Positions 21,701 to 31,907 of a DNA stretch of 64,000 nt are shown in pieces. Origin of the DNA: Salvia splendens (taxonomy: Eukaryota; Streptophyta; Magnoliopsida; Lamiales; Lamiaceae); contig NC_056049.1 in assembly GCF_004379255.2 (NCBI RefSeq), forward strand, positions 5,952,001-6,016,000. The letters run 5' to 3'. Numbering within the stretch: the stretch's first letter is position 1; each line of letters opens with the position of its first letter. The position numbers and the translations under genes were made by a program. Below the pieces are notes generated by a model. It was not told where the DNA came from. It saw nothing but the letters and a program-made list of their open reading frames with translations, and ran no database searches.

Positions 21701-22529
21701 GATTAATAATTTTAGAGGGAAAGGTAGAGAAAGAACACTCACTTTCCCCACCAGAGATCATGCCCAGTGGTTTCATCCCTGACAACGCGTTTGTCTTTAG
21801 GGGAACGCCCTGTCTTGGCGCCGGAGAGAGTAGCGAGGGCGCCGCTTGACGAAATGAATGAACCTTTCTCATACTTGATTGCCTGCTCGTACAGTTCTGC
21901 ATTCATCGCGAAATTATCGTTCACAACCATATTTCTTCCTAATTTTTTTAAAAAAAAAAACAAAATCAAAAGCCGTTTGAAAAATTACCAGCAGGCGATA
22001 GGTTGTAGAGGACGTGAGTGAATTTGAGAGAGCTGTCACTGACGCTGATGGTGGGGCTCACATGGTGGTGGTGGTGGCTCACAACCCGCGGCGTCGCCGA
22101 CTTACTCGCCGGATCTCCCCTCACCACCTTGGGCCCTGTTTCTCTCGTCAGAGATGCCAATGACGCACTGATTTAAACACATTAACAAAATCACAATTAG
22201 AAGCAACAAAAGTGAAATTAAAATTCAGATCAAGCTGCGGATTCAAATTTTAGAGGGAATATTGCATAAATTGGGCGTGAGATCGATCACCTGATGGACT
22301 GGAGCTGCTGCTTGGTGCGCTCTTCCTCGGCGAAAAGGCCTTGAATCCCGTTGAGCGGCGTAGTCGGAGCCGATTTCTTCATCTGGAGAGAATGAAGCTC
22401 GTCGATCGTCTGCGCCTTCATCGGCGTCGTGCTGTCGTCGTGGCAGACTTCGTCGGCTCTCTTCTCCGTGTGAATCTTCGCCAGGCCGTTCCGCCCTGTC
22501 GCACCGTTATTCATGCCGTTGGCCGCCAT
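18727..22529 (-). CDS. PCK1: Phosphoenolpyruvate carboxykinase [ATP] (12 exons, 652 aa)
   Basis: Cytosolic PEPCK converts oxaloacetate and ATP to PEP, CO2 and ADP, feeding gluconeogenesis in seedlings and organic/amino-acid metabolism. Coding exons, 5' to 3': 22291-22529, 21989-22167, 21743-21896, 21561-21645, 20808-20908, 20249-20547, 19912-20085, 19740-19805, 19487-19665, 19246-19415, 18963-19131 and 18727-18870. All borders are GT/AG and phases close exactly, giving 1959 nt. The N-terminal extension is low-complexity, with an HHHHHV tract; in plant PEPCKs this region is phosphorylated. Substrate motifs include [13 protein letters not shown]. Exon 6/7 joining builds the ATP P-loop [11 protein letters not shown], followed by the metal-binding [11 protein letters not shown]. 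Further landmarks are [13 protein letters not shown] and [20 protein letters not shown]. The protein ends [11 protein letters not shown]. No defect is visible. The start ATG is in a normal context, and a 5'UTR intron ending GTGGTGCAG just upstream is likely. Confidence 0.97.
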
Positions 22530-22851
22530 TGCTTATCTCTGCACCACAATCACATAACTAAGCCGTTTCCATCACTTTAATTTAATGCATTAACAGTTAG
22601 ATACAGCTTTCATGCTCATGATTCATTTTTTCAGCTTGCAGTTTCGGAAATTGCACTGCAACAATCATAATTTAAAAAATACTGAAGCAGAAAAGGTACT
22701 AAAAGGAAAGAGAAGCGCACCAGATATTGGAGGGGATGAAAACGGAAAACTTAAATGAAATGTGAGAGAGCTAATAATATGGAGTGGTGTATCATCAAAG
22801 TGAAGTTGATGAAGGAGAAGGTGATGAGGAAATGGCGTTTATGAACGTTGA

Positions 22852-22858
22852 ATTTATA
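22852..22858 (-). promoter_or_regulatory. PEPCK TATA box with upstream CACGCGTG motif
   Basis: TATAAAT on the minus strand lies about 325 bp upstream of the PEPCK ATG, compatible with an intron-containing leader. Just upstream is the palindrome CACGCGTG (about 22867-22874), similar to CGCG/ABRE-coupling motifs. The role is inferred from position only. Confidence 0.5.
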
Positions 22859-23145
22859 GGACGCGCACGCGTGGATGTAATACTTAACCACGATATCAAG
22901 TAGAGAGAGTAACCATGGTTAAGTTTTAAGCCTATCTAGTCAACTATAGTAATAAGTAAATAAATACAAATTCCATCATTATTAGAGCAGAGCCTCTTAT
23001 AACATCTACTGTATAAAAGTTCTACTCTATCCTATTCATTCATAGATAAAATTCTCAAAAATTCCCAGACGTGTATTTTGTTTTCGAGACTAAATTACAA
23101 AAATAGTTATTGCGCTGATAAATCCTCATTTTTTTTATATCCAAT

Positions 23146-23835
23146 TGATGAATCCGCGAATTTTTGATGGTGATGAATGCTCGTAAAAATAAAGGAAGAT
23201 CAACACACAGAGATTTACGTGGTTCGATTTACTGAGGTAAATCTACGTCCACGGGAAGAAAAGAGGGCAGAGTTGTATTGCTTGATCTGTTTTCTACAGC
23301 TAACAATACAGACTTGCTATTTGCTATTTTCTCTCTAGAGAGCTTAACAGAAGTTAACAGAAGACCCTTATCTATCTGACCTAGGTTCTATTTATACATT
23401 GAACCAAGATCGTGGCATGCAGCATTTATTAGGTAGTGGATGTCGTGGAGGTCGTGGCGACCTTGCATGGGTCCACTATCCTGCATGAGTTAATGACTGC
23501 TTGACACCACTAAATAGATCGTCGGTGTAGCGGAGGTGGAAATCTTGCATGAGTCCACTATTTCCTAGTTCGGTCGAATACTGAGACCGGACTGCTGAAT
23601 TATTGCCGAGCAGCTTTTGCCGATCTGAGAGTAGAGCTTGATGCCGACCAGAGAGCAGAGTTTGATTGGTTGGCTTTTACCGAGCTGTAGGCTGGAGCCG
23701 AACTCTGTGGTTGTGCCGAACTGAACTCTTGAGTCATGCCGGACTGATACTCTTTAGCCATGCCGAACTGATACTCTTTCTTGGGCTTTACTGCTGTTGG
23801 GCTTGTTTAGTATTTGTTTAGTACGTACTCCATCA
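23146..23835 (-). repeat. 3' LTR of the Tat-type Gypsy element
   Basis: 690 bp matching 29949-30638 without visible difference. TATAAATA is at 23389-23396 on the minus strand. Confidence 0.95.
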
Positions 23836-23837
23836 CT

Positions 23838-23850
23838 ACCCCCCCCCCCG
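23838..23850 (-). promoter_or_regulatory. Polypurine tract of the Gypsy element
   Basis: A run of 11 G followed by TAG lies directly before the 3' LTR on the minus strand (C-run at 23839-23849 on plus), where plus-strand synthesis is primed. Confidence 0.85.
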
Positions 23851-24501
23851 AAAAGTGAAGTGAATCACTTCGGCATTCTGGATAAAGGTACGGGGTAAGT
23901 TGATGTTTGTCCTCGGTCTGATGAAGTGAACTCTCCTTTGACCGGACTTGGTTGGTGTCCTAATTTGGCGAGTTTTATCGCTCGGATCGAACTTTCCGTT
24001 GTCCTAATTTGGGGATCGGACTTTCCCTTGTCCTAATTCGGCGAGTTTTATCGCGTGGATCGGACTTTCCCTAGTCCTAATTCAGGCAAGTTTTATCGCG
24101 AGAATCAGACTTTTGTTGCAGTTCGTTTCAGACGAAGTGCTTGATTCTTAAGCTGAATTGTGGTCTTGTATCCTCTTTAGAAGCTTGGACTTCACAATCG
24201 TTTGCTTATTGCAGCTCGTTTCAGACGAACTGCTTGTTTAAGCTGAATTGTGGTCTTGTATCTTTTGTAGAAGCTTTGACTCACAATCGTGTGCTTGTAT
24301 ATGTTCTAAGAAGGGGATCAGCCTTCGAAGAACAAGATACTTCAGTAACATTTGTAAGAGACGACACACACAGAGACAGACAAAACACACAGACAAAACG
24401 CACAGAGACAAATAAAAAGCACATAGAGAAACAAAGATCAAGCAAACCAAATAAAGCACATTGACCGGACAGGACTCAAGACTGACTGACCGGACTGTCT
24501 C

Positions 24502-27500
24502 TTACAAATGAAACTTCTTGAGGTTGGAAATGTGCCATGTTCGGGGTACCTGTTCTCCTGACATGTGAGCCAATTTGTAAGACCCTTTGCCGAGGACTTC
24601 TGACACCCGATACGGACCTTCCCATGTGGGTTCGAGCTTGCCCAGCTTTTCTGCTCGGCTTACTTCGTTGTTTCTCAGGACGAGGTCTCCCACTTGAAAT
24701 TGCAGCTTCTTCACCCTTTGGTTGTAATACCGGGTTACTTGCTCCTTGTACTTGGCTGCTTTTATGCATGCCAATTCTCTTCTTTCTTCGGCAAGATCTA
24801 GCTCAGATCTCAGTCCGTCGTCATTCATTTCTGAGGAGAAATTTAGAGTTCGGGGACTGGGTACGCCGATCTCCACCGGAATTACGGCTTCAGTGCCGTA
24901 CACAAGGCTGTACGGAGTTTCACCGTTGGAGGTTGTGGGTGTAGTTCGGTAGGACCATAGGACTTGAGGGAGATTTTCTACCCATTGTCCTTTGGCTTGT
25001 TCTAACCGAGCTTTTAACCCTTTCACCAGGATACGATTTGTTACCTCCGTTTGTCCGTTTGCTTGTGGATGAGAGACCGAAGTGAACCGCTGTTGAATAT
25101 TCAGCTCTTGGCACCAATTCTTGAACGTCTTGTCGGTGAACTGAGTCCCGTTATCCGAGATGAGGATGTGGGGTATGCCAAATCGGCACACTATGTTCTT
25201 CCAGACGAAATCCAATGCCTTCGAGCTCGTTATCGTAGCTAATGGTTCAGCTTCCACCCACTTCGTAAAGTAGTCCACGGCAACGATTAGGAATTTCATT
25301 TGCCGAGGAGCTTGAGGAAGTGGTCCCACTATGTCTATGCCCCATTGCATGAAAGGCCAAGGGCTCTGCATAGTGGATAGATCGGTTTGCGGCATCCTTG
25401 GGATATTTGCATGGATTTGGCACTTCGGGCAGGTCTTGACGAGCTGCACTGCTTCTTGTACCAAGGTTGGCCAATAATATCCCCATCTTAGAACTTTTTT
25501 AGCTAAAGCTCTAGCTCCGATGTGGCTGCCGCACGATCCTTCATGAACTTCTCTGAGGATGTAGTCCGTCTCTTCTGGCCCTACGCACCGCAATAACGGC
25601 TGGAGGTAAGACTTTCTAAAGAGGACTCCTTCATGAAGTTCGTACCGAAGTGCTCGGCACGTGATCTTCCGAGCTTCTCTCTTATCCTCGGGCAATTGTC
25701 CTTGATCCAGATACTGCAAGATCGGCGTCATCCAGTTCGGCGAGCTGGATACTGAATGTACCTCGGCTTCATCAATGCTTCGATGCATTAATTCTTCCGC
25801 CTTTGAGCTCGGATCTGAGGCCAACTTACTTAAGGTATCTGCTCGGCTATTTTCTGCTCTGGGAATGCGGATTATCCGAAAATAGGAGAAACTTCGGCTG
25901 ATGCTTTGCGCTTTGTCCAAATACTTCTTCATTCTCTCGTCACGAGCTTCACTTGTACCCAACATGTGATTTACTATGACTTGTGAATCACAATGGACTT
26001 TGAGAGATTTGACGAGCAGACTTTGCGCTAACTGGAGTCCGACCAGGAGGGCTTCGTACTCGGCTTCATTATTAGTAGTGGGGAATAGGAACCGAAGTGA
26101 GTAGGTTACCTCGTGTCCGTCGGGAGCGACGAGTAAAATACCAGCTCCACTTCCCATCTTGTTTGAAGCTCCATCTACGAATCCGCTCCAGCAGTCTGGC
26201 GGCTCTACTTCGGATTCCAAGGGCTGTGCTAGTTCGGCATTGGCAGACTTTTTCTGTTCGGCAATGACAGGGATTGCTTGATCGAACTTGGCTTCTGTAA
26301 GAAAATCTGCCAAGGCTTGTCCCTTGATGGCTTTCCGAGGTAGGTACTCGATTGAGTGTTCTCCCAGCTCTATGGCCCATTTGGCGATTCTGCCTGATGC
26401 TTCTGGCTTGGTCAAAACTTGCCGAAGAGGCAGATCGGTTAAGACGCATACTTTGTGAGCATAGAAGTATGGCCGCAGTCTCCTTGCTGCATTTACTAAC
26501 GCCAGAGCAATTTTTTCCAGAGGTTGATACCTTGTTTCTGGACCTCTTAATGCTCGGCTTGTAAAGTAGATGGGAAACTGCTTTAGGCCTTCTTCTCGTA
26601 CAAGCACCGCGCTGATGGTTTGATCTGATGCCGCTAAGTATAAGAATATTACTTCGGCTTCGGTTGGAGCAGAGAGAATAGGAAGCTCGGCTAGATAACT
26701 TTTGAGCTCGTCAAAGGCCTTTTTCTGCTCGGCTCCCCACTCGAACTTTGGTGCCTTTTTCAACACCTTGAAGAACGGCAGTTGCTTTTCGGCTGCTTGG
26801 GAAAGGAATCGATTCAGTGCGGCTAGACATCCGGTTAGCCTTTGCACGTCATGTATGGACTTCGGCATTGCCATGTTCTGAACGACTTGAACTTTTGAGG
26901 GGTTTGCCTTGAGTCCGTCCTTTGAAACCCAACAACCCAGAAACTTTCCCGAATCTACCAAAAAGGTACACTTTTGGGGATTAAGTTTGAGGTTGGCTTT
27001 CTTGAGCACGTTGAGAGTGGACTTGAGGTTGAGCTCGTACTCCGAAGTGCTTTTGCTTTTGACGACTATATCGTCAACATACACTTCAACCTGCTTTCCG
27101 ATTAGGTGCCGAAAAAGCTTGTCTACCATCCTTTGATAAGTTGCTCCGGCATTCTTTAAACCGAATGGCATCTTTTTATAAGCGAAAATGCCGAAATCGG
27201 TAATGAAAGCTGTTTTCGGAGCGTCGCTCTCATCCATCAATACTTGGTGATATCCTTTATATAAATCAAGAAAACAGAAAATTTCGAAGCCGATCAAAGC
27301 TTCTACTTTTTTATCTATATTCGGAAGGGGATAGCAATCTTTAGGACAGTGCTTGTTTAGATCGGTGAAATCTATGCACATCCGCCATCCTCCTTCCTTT
27401 TTCTTGATCATGACAGGATTGGCCACCCACGAAGGATACTTCACTTCGAATAACACATCCGCCTTCAATAATTGACGGACTTCGTCATGGATGACTTGAC

Positions 27501-27765
27501 TTCGTTCTGCCGCAAAGAGTCTTTGCTTCTGTTTTATCGGCCGGACCGAAGGATCAATATTTAACCGATGAGTGATTACCTCGGGGGGCACTCCGGTCAT
27601 GTCCAACGGAGACCATGCAAAGACGTCTTTATACTCCTTGAGGAGCTGGATGGTTTTTTCCCGAAGTAGAGGTGTTCCCGCGAAGCCGATCTTAACCGTT
27701 CTGGATGGATCGTCTTCGTACAGCTGAACTGTCATCGAGTTCGGCTCCGGTATGACTTCGGTCAT
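24502..27765 (-). CDS. Gypsy Pol: RT, RNase H, second (aRH-type) RNase H, integrase (1087 aa)
   Basis: Same frame as gag, beginning after the UAG at 27793. The annotated ATG (27765) may not be used if Pol is made by readthrough. Domains in order: RT (residues about 90-270; WRMCIDFTDLNKHCPKD, YVDD at 229-232); RNase H with ADFLTEA end (to about 505); second RNase H starting FVDGASNKMGSGAG near 525 with NNEAEYEAL, the acquired domain diagnostic of Tat elements; the integrase HHCC zinc region; the integrase core D-D-E with WGIDIVGP (about 808), ISDNGTQF (about 870) and GQTEVTNR (about 906). It ends with the typical chromodomain-less tail PYRVSEVLGKGSYKLAHMSG. All catalytic residues are present and there are no internal stops. 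Confidence 0.95.
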   Translation of the reverse strand: MTEVIPEPNSMTVQLYEDDPSRTVKIGFAGTPLLREKTIQLLKEYKDVFAWSPLDMTGVPPEVITHRLNIDPSVRPIKQKQRLFAAERSQVIHDEVRQLLKADVLFEVKYPSWVANPVMIKKKEGGWRMCIDFTDLNKHCPKDCYPLPNIDKKVEALIGFEIFCFLDLYKGYHQVLMDESDAPKTAFITDFGIFAYKKMPFGLKNAGATYQRMVDKLFRHLIGKQVEVYVDDIVVKSKSTSEYELNLKSTLNVLKKANLKLNPQKCTFLVDSGKFLGCWVSKDGLKANPSKVQVVQNMAMPKSIHDVQRLTGCLAALNRFLSQAAEKQLPFFKVLKKAPKFEWGAEQKKAFDELKSYLAELPILSAPTEAEVIFLYLAASDQTISAVLVREEGLKQFPIYFTSRALRGPETRYQPLEKIALALVNAARRLRPYFYAHKVCVLTDLPLRQVLTKPEASGRIAKWAIELGEHSIEYLPRKAIKGQALADFLTEAKFDQAIPVIAEQKKSANAELAQPLESEVEPPDCWSGFVDGASNKMGSGAGILLVAPDGHEVTYSLRFLFPTTNNEAEYEALLVGLQLAQSLLVKSLKVHCDSQVIVNHMLGTSEARDERMKKYLDKAQSISRSFSYFRIIRIPRAENSRADTLSKLASDPSSKAEELMHRSIDEAEVHSVSSSPNWMTPILQYLDQGQLPEDKREARKITCRALRYELHEGVLFRKSYLQPLLRCVGPEETDYILREVHEGSCGSHIGARALAKKVLRWGYYWPTLVQEAVQLVKTCPKCQIHANIPRMPQTDLSTMQSPWPFMQWGIDIVGPLPQAPRQMKFLIVAVDYFTKWVEAEPLATITSSKALDFVWKNIVCRFGIPHILISDNGTQFTDKTFKNWCQELNIQQRFTSVSHPQANGQTEVTNRILVKGLKARLEQAKGQWVENLPQVLWSYRTTPTTSNGETPYSLVYGTEAVIPVEIGVPSPRTLNFSSEMNDDGLRSELDLAEERRELACIKAAKYKEQVTRYYNQRVKKLQFQVGDLVLRNNEVSRAEKLGKLEPTWEGPYRVSEVLGKGSYKLAHMSGEQVPRTWHISNLKKFHL

Positions 27766-27786
27766 CGCCTCTGACTCCGGCTGCTG

Positions 27787-27795
27787 TGATTGCTA
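27787..27795 (-). promoter_or_regulatory. Putative UAG-CARYYA translational readthrough signal between gag and pol
   Basis: On the minus strand the junction reads GCA TAG CAA TCA CAG CAG. The UAG is followed by CAAUCA, which fits the CARYYA consensus that drives leaky termination at tobamovirus replicase UAG codons. Gag and Pol are in the same frame on both sides, with no other stop. The signal and frame are seen; its function here is inferred. Confidence 0.7.
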
Positions 27796-29871
27796 TGCTT
27801 GGTGGTGCCGATCTGACTGCTCGGCACTTCTAAGCGCAATTTGTAGACATTCCTTTGCTCTCTTTTGGTCACCTCGGATGACCGCTATCCCTCCTTTAGT
27901 AGGGATCTTGATGGTGAGGTGATAAGTAGAGCAAACGGCCCGAACTGTGTTGAGCCAGTCTCTCCCCAGGATGATGTTGTATGGGGACCGAGCTTTCACC
28001 ACAAAGAACTCGATCATCGTATTGGAGCTTGTAGGCGCTTTTCCCACCGTGATCGGAAGGCTGATAATACCTTCAGGGCGGGTGTCCTCCTGGGCGAAAC
28101 TTTTCAGAGGAAGCGGAGCCGGACTGAGTCGAGCTGGATCCACTTCCATTTTATCGAAACATTCTTTAAAAAGAATGCTGACTGACGCTCCTGTATCCAC
28201 AAATACTCTGTGGATCAGTTTGTTTGCCACTCCGGCTTGAATGACAATAGCGTCTTGGTGAGGAGAGATGGCTGGGACGGGATCGGCATCTGAAAATGTA
28301 ATCACTTCGTCTTTCTTCAGCCTTTTATGTGTTGGCTCCTCTTGATTGGAACCTCTGCGTTCTGCTTTTAGGGACGACTTAGTCTTCCCGGCAGGGAGAG
28401 CATCAATAGTCAGGATTACTCCATCATATTGCGGCTCGTCGTCGTCTTCGGGATCCTCATGCCTTTTCGGATCCTGAGGATTGCAGTTCGCACCTCTCTG
28501 TCTTTTGTTCTTTTTCAGCTGCTTGCTTTGGTATTTTTTTAATGTTCCTGTTTTCACAAGAACATCAATATCTGCAGCCAAATCTCGGCACTCCTCGGTA
28601 TCGTGTCCGTGGGCTTGATGGAAGGAGCAATATTGATCCTGAGGTCGCCGCACGGCTGATTTCGTCATCCGCTTTGGTCTTTCGAACATATCGGAATGTA
28701 GTTCGAAAATTTCCGCTCTTGACTTGTTCAGCGGTACGAACTGAGCGGGCGGCTTCTCGGGGTTGAGACGTGGTCCCAATCTGCCTTGTACCGGTGCCCT
28801 TTGAATTCTTTCAAAAGGAGTTCGGCGAGGAAGCCTCTGATCGCTATGATCGGGCTTCTTTTCGTCTCCTCGGGATGAGCTGTCTAAAGACCGTTTTCGA
28901 CGGTCTGCCTCATCCGCACGGGAAAACTGGTCCGCAATGTCCCACATTTCTTGAGCTGTTTGCGGACCGCACTCCACGAGCTTTCTGTAGAGAGCTCCGG
29001 GCAGGATTCCATTTTGGAATGCCGAAATGACAAGTAGATCATTGAGATTATCTACTTGTAGGCATTCTTTATGGAATCTCGTCAGGAAGTCGCTGATCTT
29101 TTCGTCGCGACCTTGACGTATAGAAAGCAGCTGAGCCGAAGTGATCCGGGCTTCTGCTTTCTGAAAGAACCTCCTGTGGAAAGCATCCATTAGATCTCGG
29201 TAGGATCTAATGCTGCCTTGAGGAAGGCTGTCGAACCACCTTCTGGCGTTCCCGATGAGCAGCTCGGGGAACAGTTTGCACATATGGACCTCATTGAGAC
29301 CCTGGTTCGCCATATTATATTGATAGCGTCCCAAGAAGTCATGAGGATCCTCTAGCCCGTCATAAGTCATTGACGGTGTCCGGTAGTTCCGCGGCAAAGG
29401 AGTTCGGGTGATGTCGTCCGAGAACGGAGTCTTTAATGCTCCGTACATGGCGAACCCGACATCTCTTCGGTACGGAGGAGATGGAGTTCTCCTGTGGTTC
29501 CGGTACCGAGGAGGAACTGGAACATGTCGGGGTTGAGGATTCTTTCTCCTGGAAGACACGTCACTACTGCGGTAGTGACTTTCATGTCTGGATGAGGAGG
29601 GAGAATCCGCCGTTGTCTTCCCCGGCTGTTGGCTCTTCTGCAGGAAGGTTAAGAACTCCTCCTGCTTCTCGGCCAAGAACAGCTTGACAGCTTCATTTAA
29701 ATCGGGCTGCTGGGAAGACTCGGTGCGATGACTCCTGGAGTGGCTTGTTCCTCCTTCGTGAGAACCGGAGGTAGATGTCTCCCGAGGCCGTTTTTCAGAC
29801 CTGCGAGCTGGACTAGCTTCCTCACGGTTATCGCGAACGGTATTACGGGTGGTATGTGATCTGGTATGCAT
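27793..29871 (-). CDS. Gypsy Gag-protease (692 aa, ends in a putative readthrough UAG)
   Basis: The first ATG past the leader is at 29871 (MHTRSHTTRNT). Upstream in-frame codons lie in the PBS/LTR region and are not used as a start. An Arg/Ser-rich N-terminus is followed by the retrotransposon Gag domain (HDFLGRYQYNMANQGLNEV through MWDIADQFSRADEADRRKR). A Tat-style zinc motif CSFHQAHGHDTEEC comes next. The aspartic protease has VDTGAS at about residues 558-563. The frame ends at UAG (27793-27795), with CAA UCA following. The same frame stays open through ten more codons into the pol ATG. Protease is therefore made with Gag, and Pol probably as a readthrough fusion. Confidence 0.93.
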   Translation of the reverse strand: MHTRSHTTRNTVRDNREEASPARRSEKRPRETSTSGSHEGGTSHSRSHRTESSQQPDLNEAVKLFLAEKQEEFLTFLQKSQQPGKTTADSPSSSRHESHYRSSDVSSRRKNPQPRHVPVPPRYRNHRRTPSPPYRRDVGFAMYGALKTPFSDDITRTPLPRNYRTPSMTYDGLEDPHDFLGRYQYNMANQGLNEVHMCKLFPELLIGNARRWFDSLPQGSIRSYRDLMDAFHRRFFQKAEARITSAQLLSIRQGRDEKISDFLTRFHKECLQVDNLNDLLVISAFQNGILPGALYRKLVECGPQTAQEMWDIADQFSRADEADRRKRSLDSSSRGDEKKPDHSDQRLPRRTPFERIQRAPVQGRLGPRLNPEKPPAQFVPLNKSRAEIFELHSDMFERPKRMTKSAVRRPQDQYCSFHQAHGHDTEECRDLAADIDVLVKTGTLKKYQSKQLKKNKRQRGANCNPQDPKRHEDPEDDDEPQYDGVILTIDALPAGKTKSSLKAERRGSNQEEPTHKRLKKDEVITFSDADPVPAISPHQDAIVIQAGVANKLIHRVFVDTGASVSILFKECFDKMEVDPARLSPAPLPLKSFAQEDTRPEGIISLPITVGKAPTSSNTMIEFFVVKARSPYNIILGRDWLNTVRAVCSTYHLTIKIPTKGGIAVIRGDQKRAKECLQIALRSAEQSDRHHQA

Positions 29872-29927
29872 TTTTTTTGGGGTGGAAAAAGGGTCAAAAA
29901 TTCGCTTTATCACAAATTTGGTTCTCT

Positions 29928-29947
29928 GTTTCCCACAGACGGCGCCA
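29928..29947 (-). promoter_or_regulatory. Primer-binding site of the Gypsy element
   Basis: TGGCGCCGTCTGTGGGAAAC lies 1 nt inside the 5' LTR on the minus strand. Its first 18 nt equal the PBS of the Copia element at 6236. Confidence 0.85.
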
Positions 29948-29948
29948 G

Positions 29949-30638
29949 TGATGAATCCGCGAATTTTTGATGGTGATGAATGCTCGTAAAAATAAAGGAA
30001 GATCAACACACAGAGATTTACGTGGTTCGATTTACTGAGGTAAATCTACGTCCACGGGAAGAAAAGAGGGCAGAGTTGTATTGCTTGATCTGTTTTCTAC
30101 AGCTAACAATACAGACTTGCTATTTGCTATTTTCTCTCTAGAGAGCTTAACAGAAGTTAACAGAAGACCCTTATCTATCTGACCTAGGTTCTATTTATAC
30201 ATTGAACCAAGATCGTGGCATGCAGCATTTATTAGGTAGTGGATGTCGTGGAGGTCGTGGCGACCTTGCATGGGTCCACTATCCTGCATGAGTTAATGAC
30301 TGCTTGACACCACTAAATAGATCGTCGGTGTAGCGGAGGTGGAAATCTTGCATGAGTCCACTATTTCCTAGTTCGGTCGAATACTGAGACCGGACTGCTG
30401 AATTATTGCCGAGCAGCTTTTGCCGATCTGAGAGTAGAGCTTGATGCCGACCAGAGAGCAGAGTTTGATTGGTTGGCTTTTACCGAGCTGTAGGCTGGAG
30501 CCGAACTCTGTGGTTGTGCCGAACTGAACTCTTGAGTCATGCCGGACTGATACTCTTTAGCCATGCCGAACTGATACTCTTTCTTGGGCTTTACTGCTGT
30601 TGGGCTTGTTTAGTATTTGTTTAGTACGTACTCCATCA
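29949..30638 (-). repeat. 5' LTR of the Tat-type Gypsy element
   Basis: 690 bp, reading TGATGGAGTACGT...ATTCATCA on the minus strand. A promoter TATAAATA lies at 30192-30199 on the minus strand. Other features are repeated TGCCGAACTGA/GCCGGACTGA motifs in U3 and an inverted pair around TTTACGTGG...CTACGTCCACGG. Confidence 0.95.
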
Positions 30639-30918
30639 CCAATGAATTTTATTAATAGTAGTTATATTTGAGGTCCTTTTATAACGCAAAAATACTCATA
30701 AACAACTAAGCAAAGCTTTTTCTTTTCGATAATCTTTTCCTTTGGATCTACTCATTCAATCTGACTCAGTTTGAATATGTGACTTAAAACTTCAAAAATC
30801 AACTGACATTTCAATAATAATAAAATAATAGTAGTAAATTGAAGTTACTTATGTGGGCAATAAAGTTGCCGATCATATAACTCTAGGACTCAAAGTTGTC
30901 CATCGACTATACTATTTA

Positions 30919-31160
30919 CTGCTCTCTTCATCCCGCAATAAGAGTCACATTTTATCATTTTAATTTGTCCCACAAATATTTTATTTTTACTATAAATGGT
31001 AAATAAGTCTCACACTCCATTAACTTACTTCACTCACATTTTATTATAAAATAAAATAGGTCTCATATTACACTAATTTTTAAAACTCACTATTCTTTAC
31101 ATTTTTTAAAACTTGTGCCCACAATATATAAGAGTGAGTCCTATTGTAGGACGGATGGAG
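30919..31160. mobile_element. Stowaway-like MITE
   Basis: The 242-bp element is flanked by TA (30917-30918 and 31161-31162). The right end GTCCTATTGTAGGACGGATGGAG pairs imperfectly with the left end CTGCTCTCTTCATCCCGCAATAAGAG. It is non-coding and more diverged than the others. Confidence 0.72.
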
Positions 31161-31341
31161 TATTATTTATGATTTAAACTAATTTTTAATTATGTAGATT
31201 TATCAACATTTAAATGATTCCATGATTTTTTATAATGTCATGTTTATTATTTATATGATTTTATTTTATACTATATATATGCTACATTATTTTGGTTTGA
31301 CAAATTTTTAGATGGTTGATCCATGATATACTGATTCGTTT

Positions 31342-31902
31342 TGTGGTGAAGCAAACCATATCCCACATCGGAGAATGAACAAGAGTTGCAAGCATATAAA
31401 TGGGCTATCCCAACTCCATTAGTATGAGGCCTTTTGGGGAATACCCCAAGAGCAAAACCGTGAGGGCTTGTCCCAAAGCGGACAATATCATACTAATGTG
31501 GAGTTCGGGTGTGCACCACCGATTCCCAACAGTGGTATCAGAGCCCTGGTTCAGGGGCTGGGCCTGTGTGGCTCGGGGTTCGGTGGGTGCGCTTGCAAGT
31601 TCTCCGATGTCTCTGCGTGAGCTCGACCAAGACTTGTGGTGACCTGGTGACCTGTAACATGGGGGCACAGACATGTGGTCTTGGTCTGGTGGTCTTGGTT
31701 TGAGGGGAGGATTGTGGTGAAGCAAACCATATCCCACATCGGAGAATGAACAAGAGTTGCAAGCATATAAATGGGCTATCCCAACTCCATTAGTATGAGG
31801 CCTTTTGGGGAATACCCCAAGAGCAAAACCGTGAGGGCTTGTCCCAAAGCGGACAATATCATACTAATGTGGAGTTCGGGTGTGCACCACCGATTCCCAA
31901 CA
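31342..31902 (+). mobile_element. TRIM (terminal-repeat retrotransposon in miniature)
   Basis: The 561-bp element has two 190-bp terminal direct repeats (31342-31531 and 31713-31902) that begin TGTGGTGAAG and end CCCAACA and appear identical. A 5-bp TSD CGTTT lies at 31337-31341 and 31903-31907. After the first repeat is TGGTATCAGAGCCC, the initiator-Met tRNA PBS (from 31533). Before the second is the polypurine stretch TTTGAGGGGAGG. The 181-bp internal region has no coding capacity, so the element depends on another retrotransposon. ORFs spanning it are fortuitous. Confidence 0.95.
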
Positions 31903-31907
31903 CGTTT

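Larger units (their letters stand above)
23146..30638 (-). mobile_element. Complete young Ty3/Gypsy (Tat-clade) LTR retrotransposon
   Basis: The element is 7493 bp with TSD CCAAT (23141-23145 and 30639-30643). It has two 690-bp LTRs with no visible difference, a PBS, an 11-G polypurine tract, and gag and pol in one frame split by a single UAG. The dual RNase H architecture of pol places it in the Tat clade of plant Gypsy elements. Intact ORFs and matching LTRs indicate recent insertion upstream of PEPCK, starting about 0.6 kb from its ATG. Confidence 0.96.

Noticed and set aside
31400..31766. ORFs of 64-110 aa on both strands
   Set aside because: They span the LTR and internal region of a non-coding TRIM.
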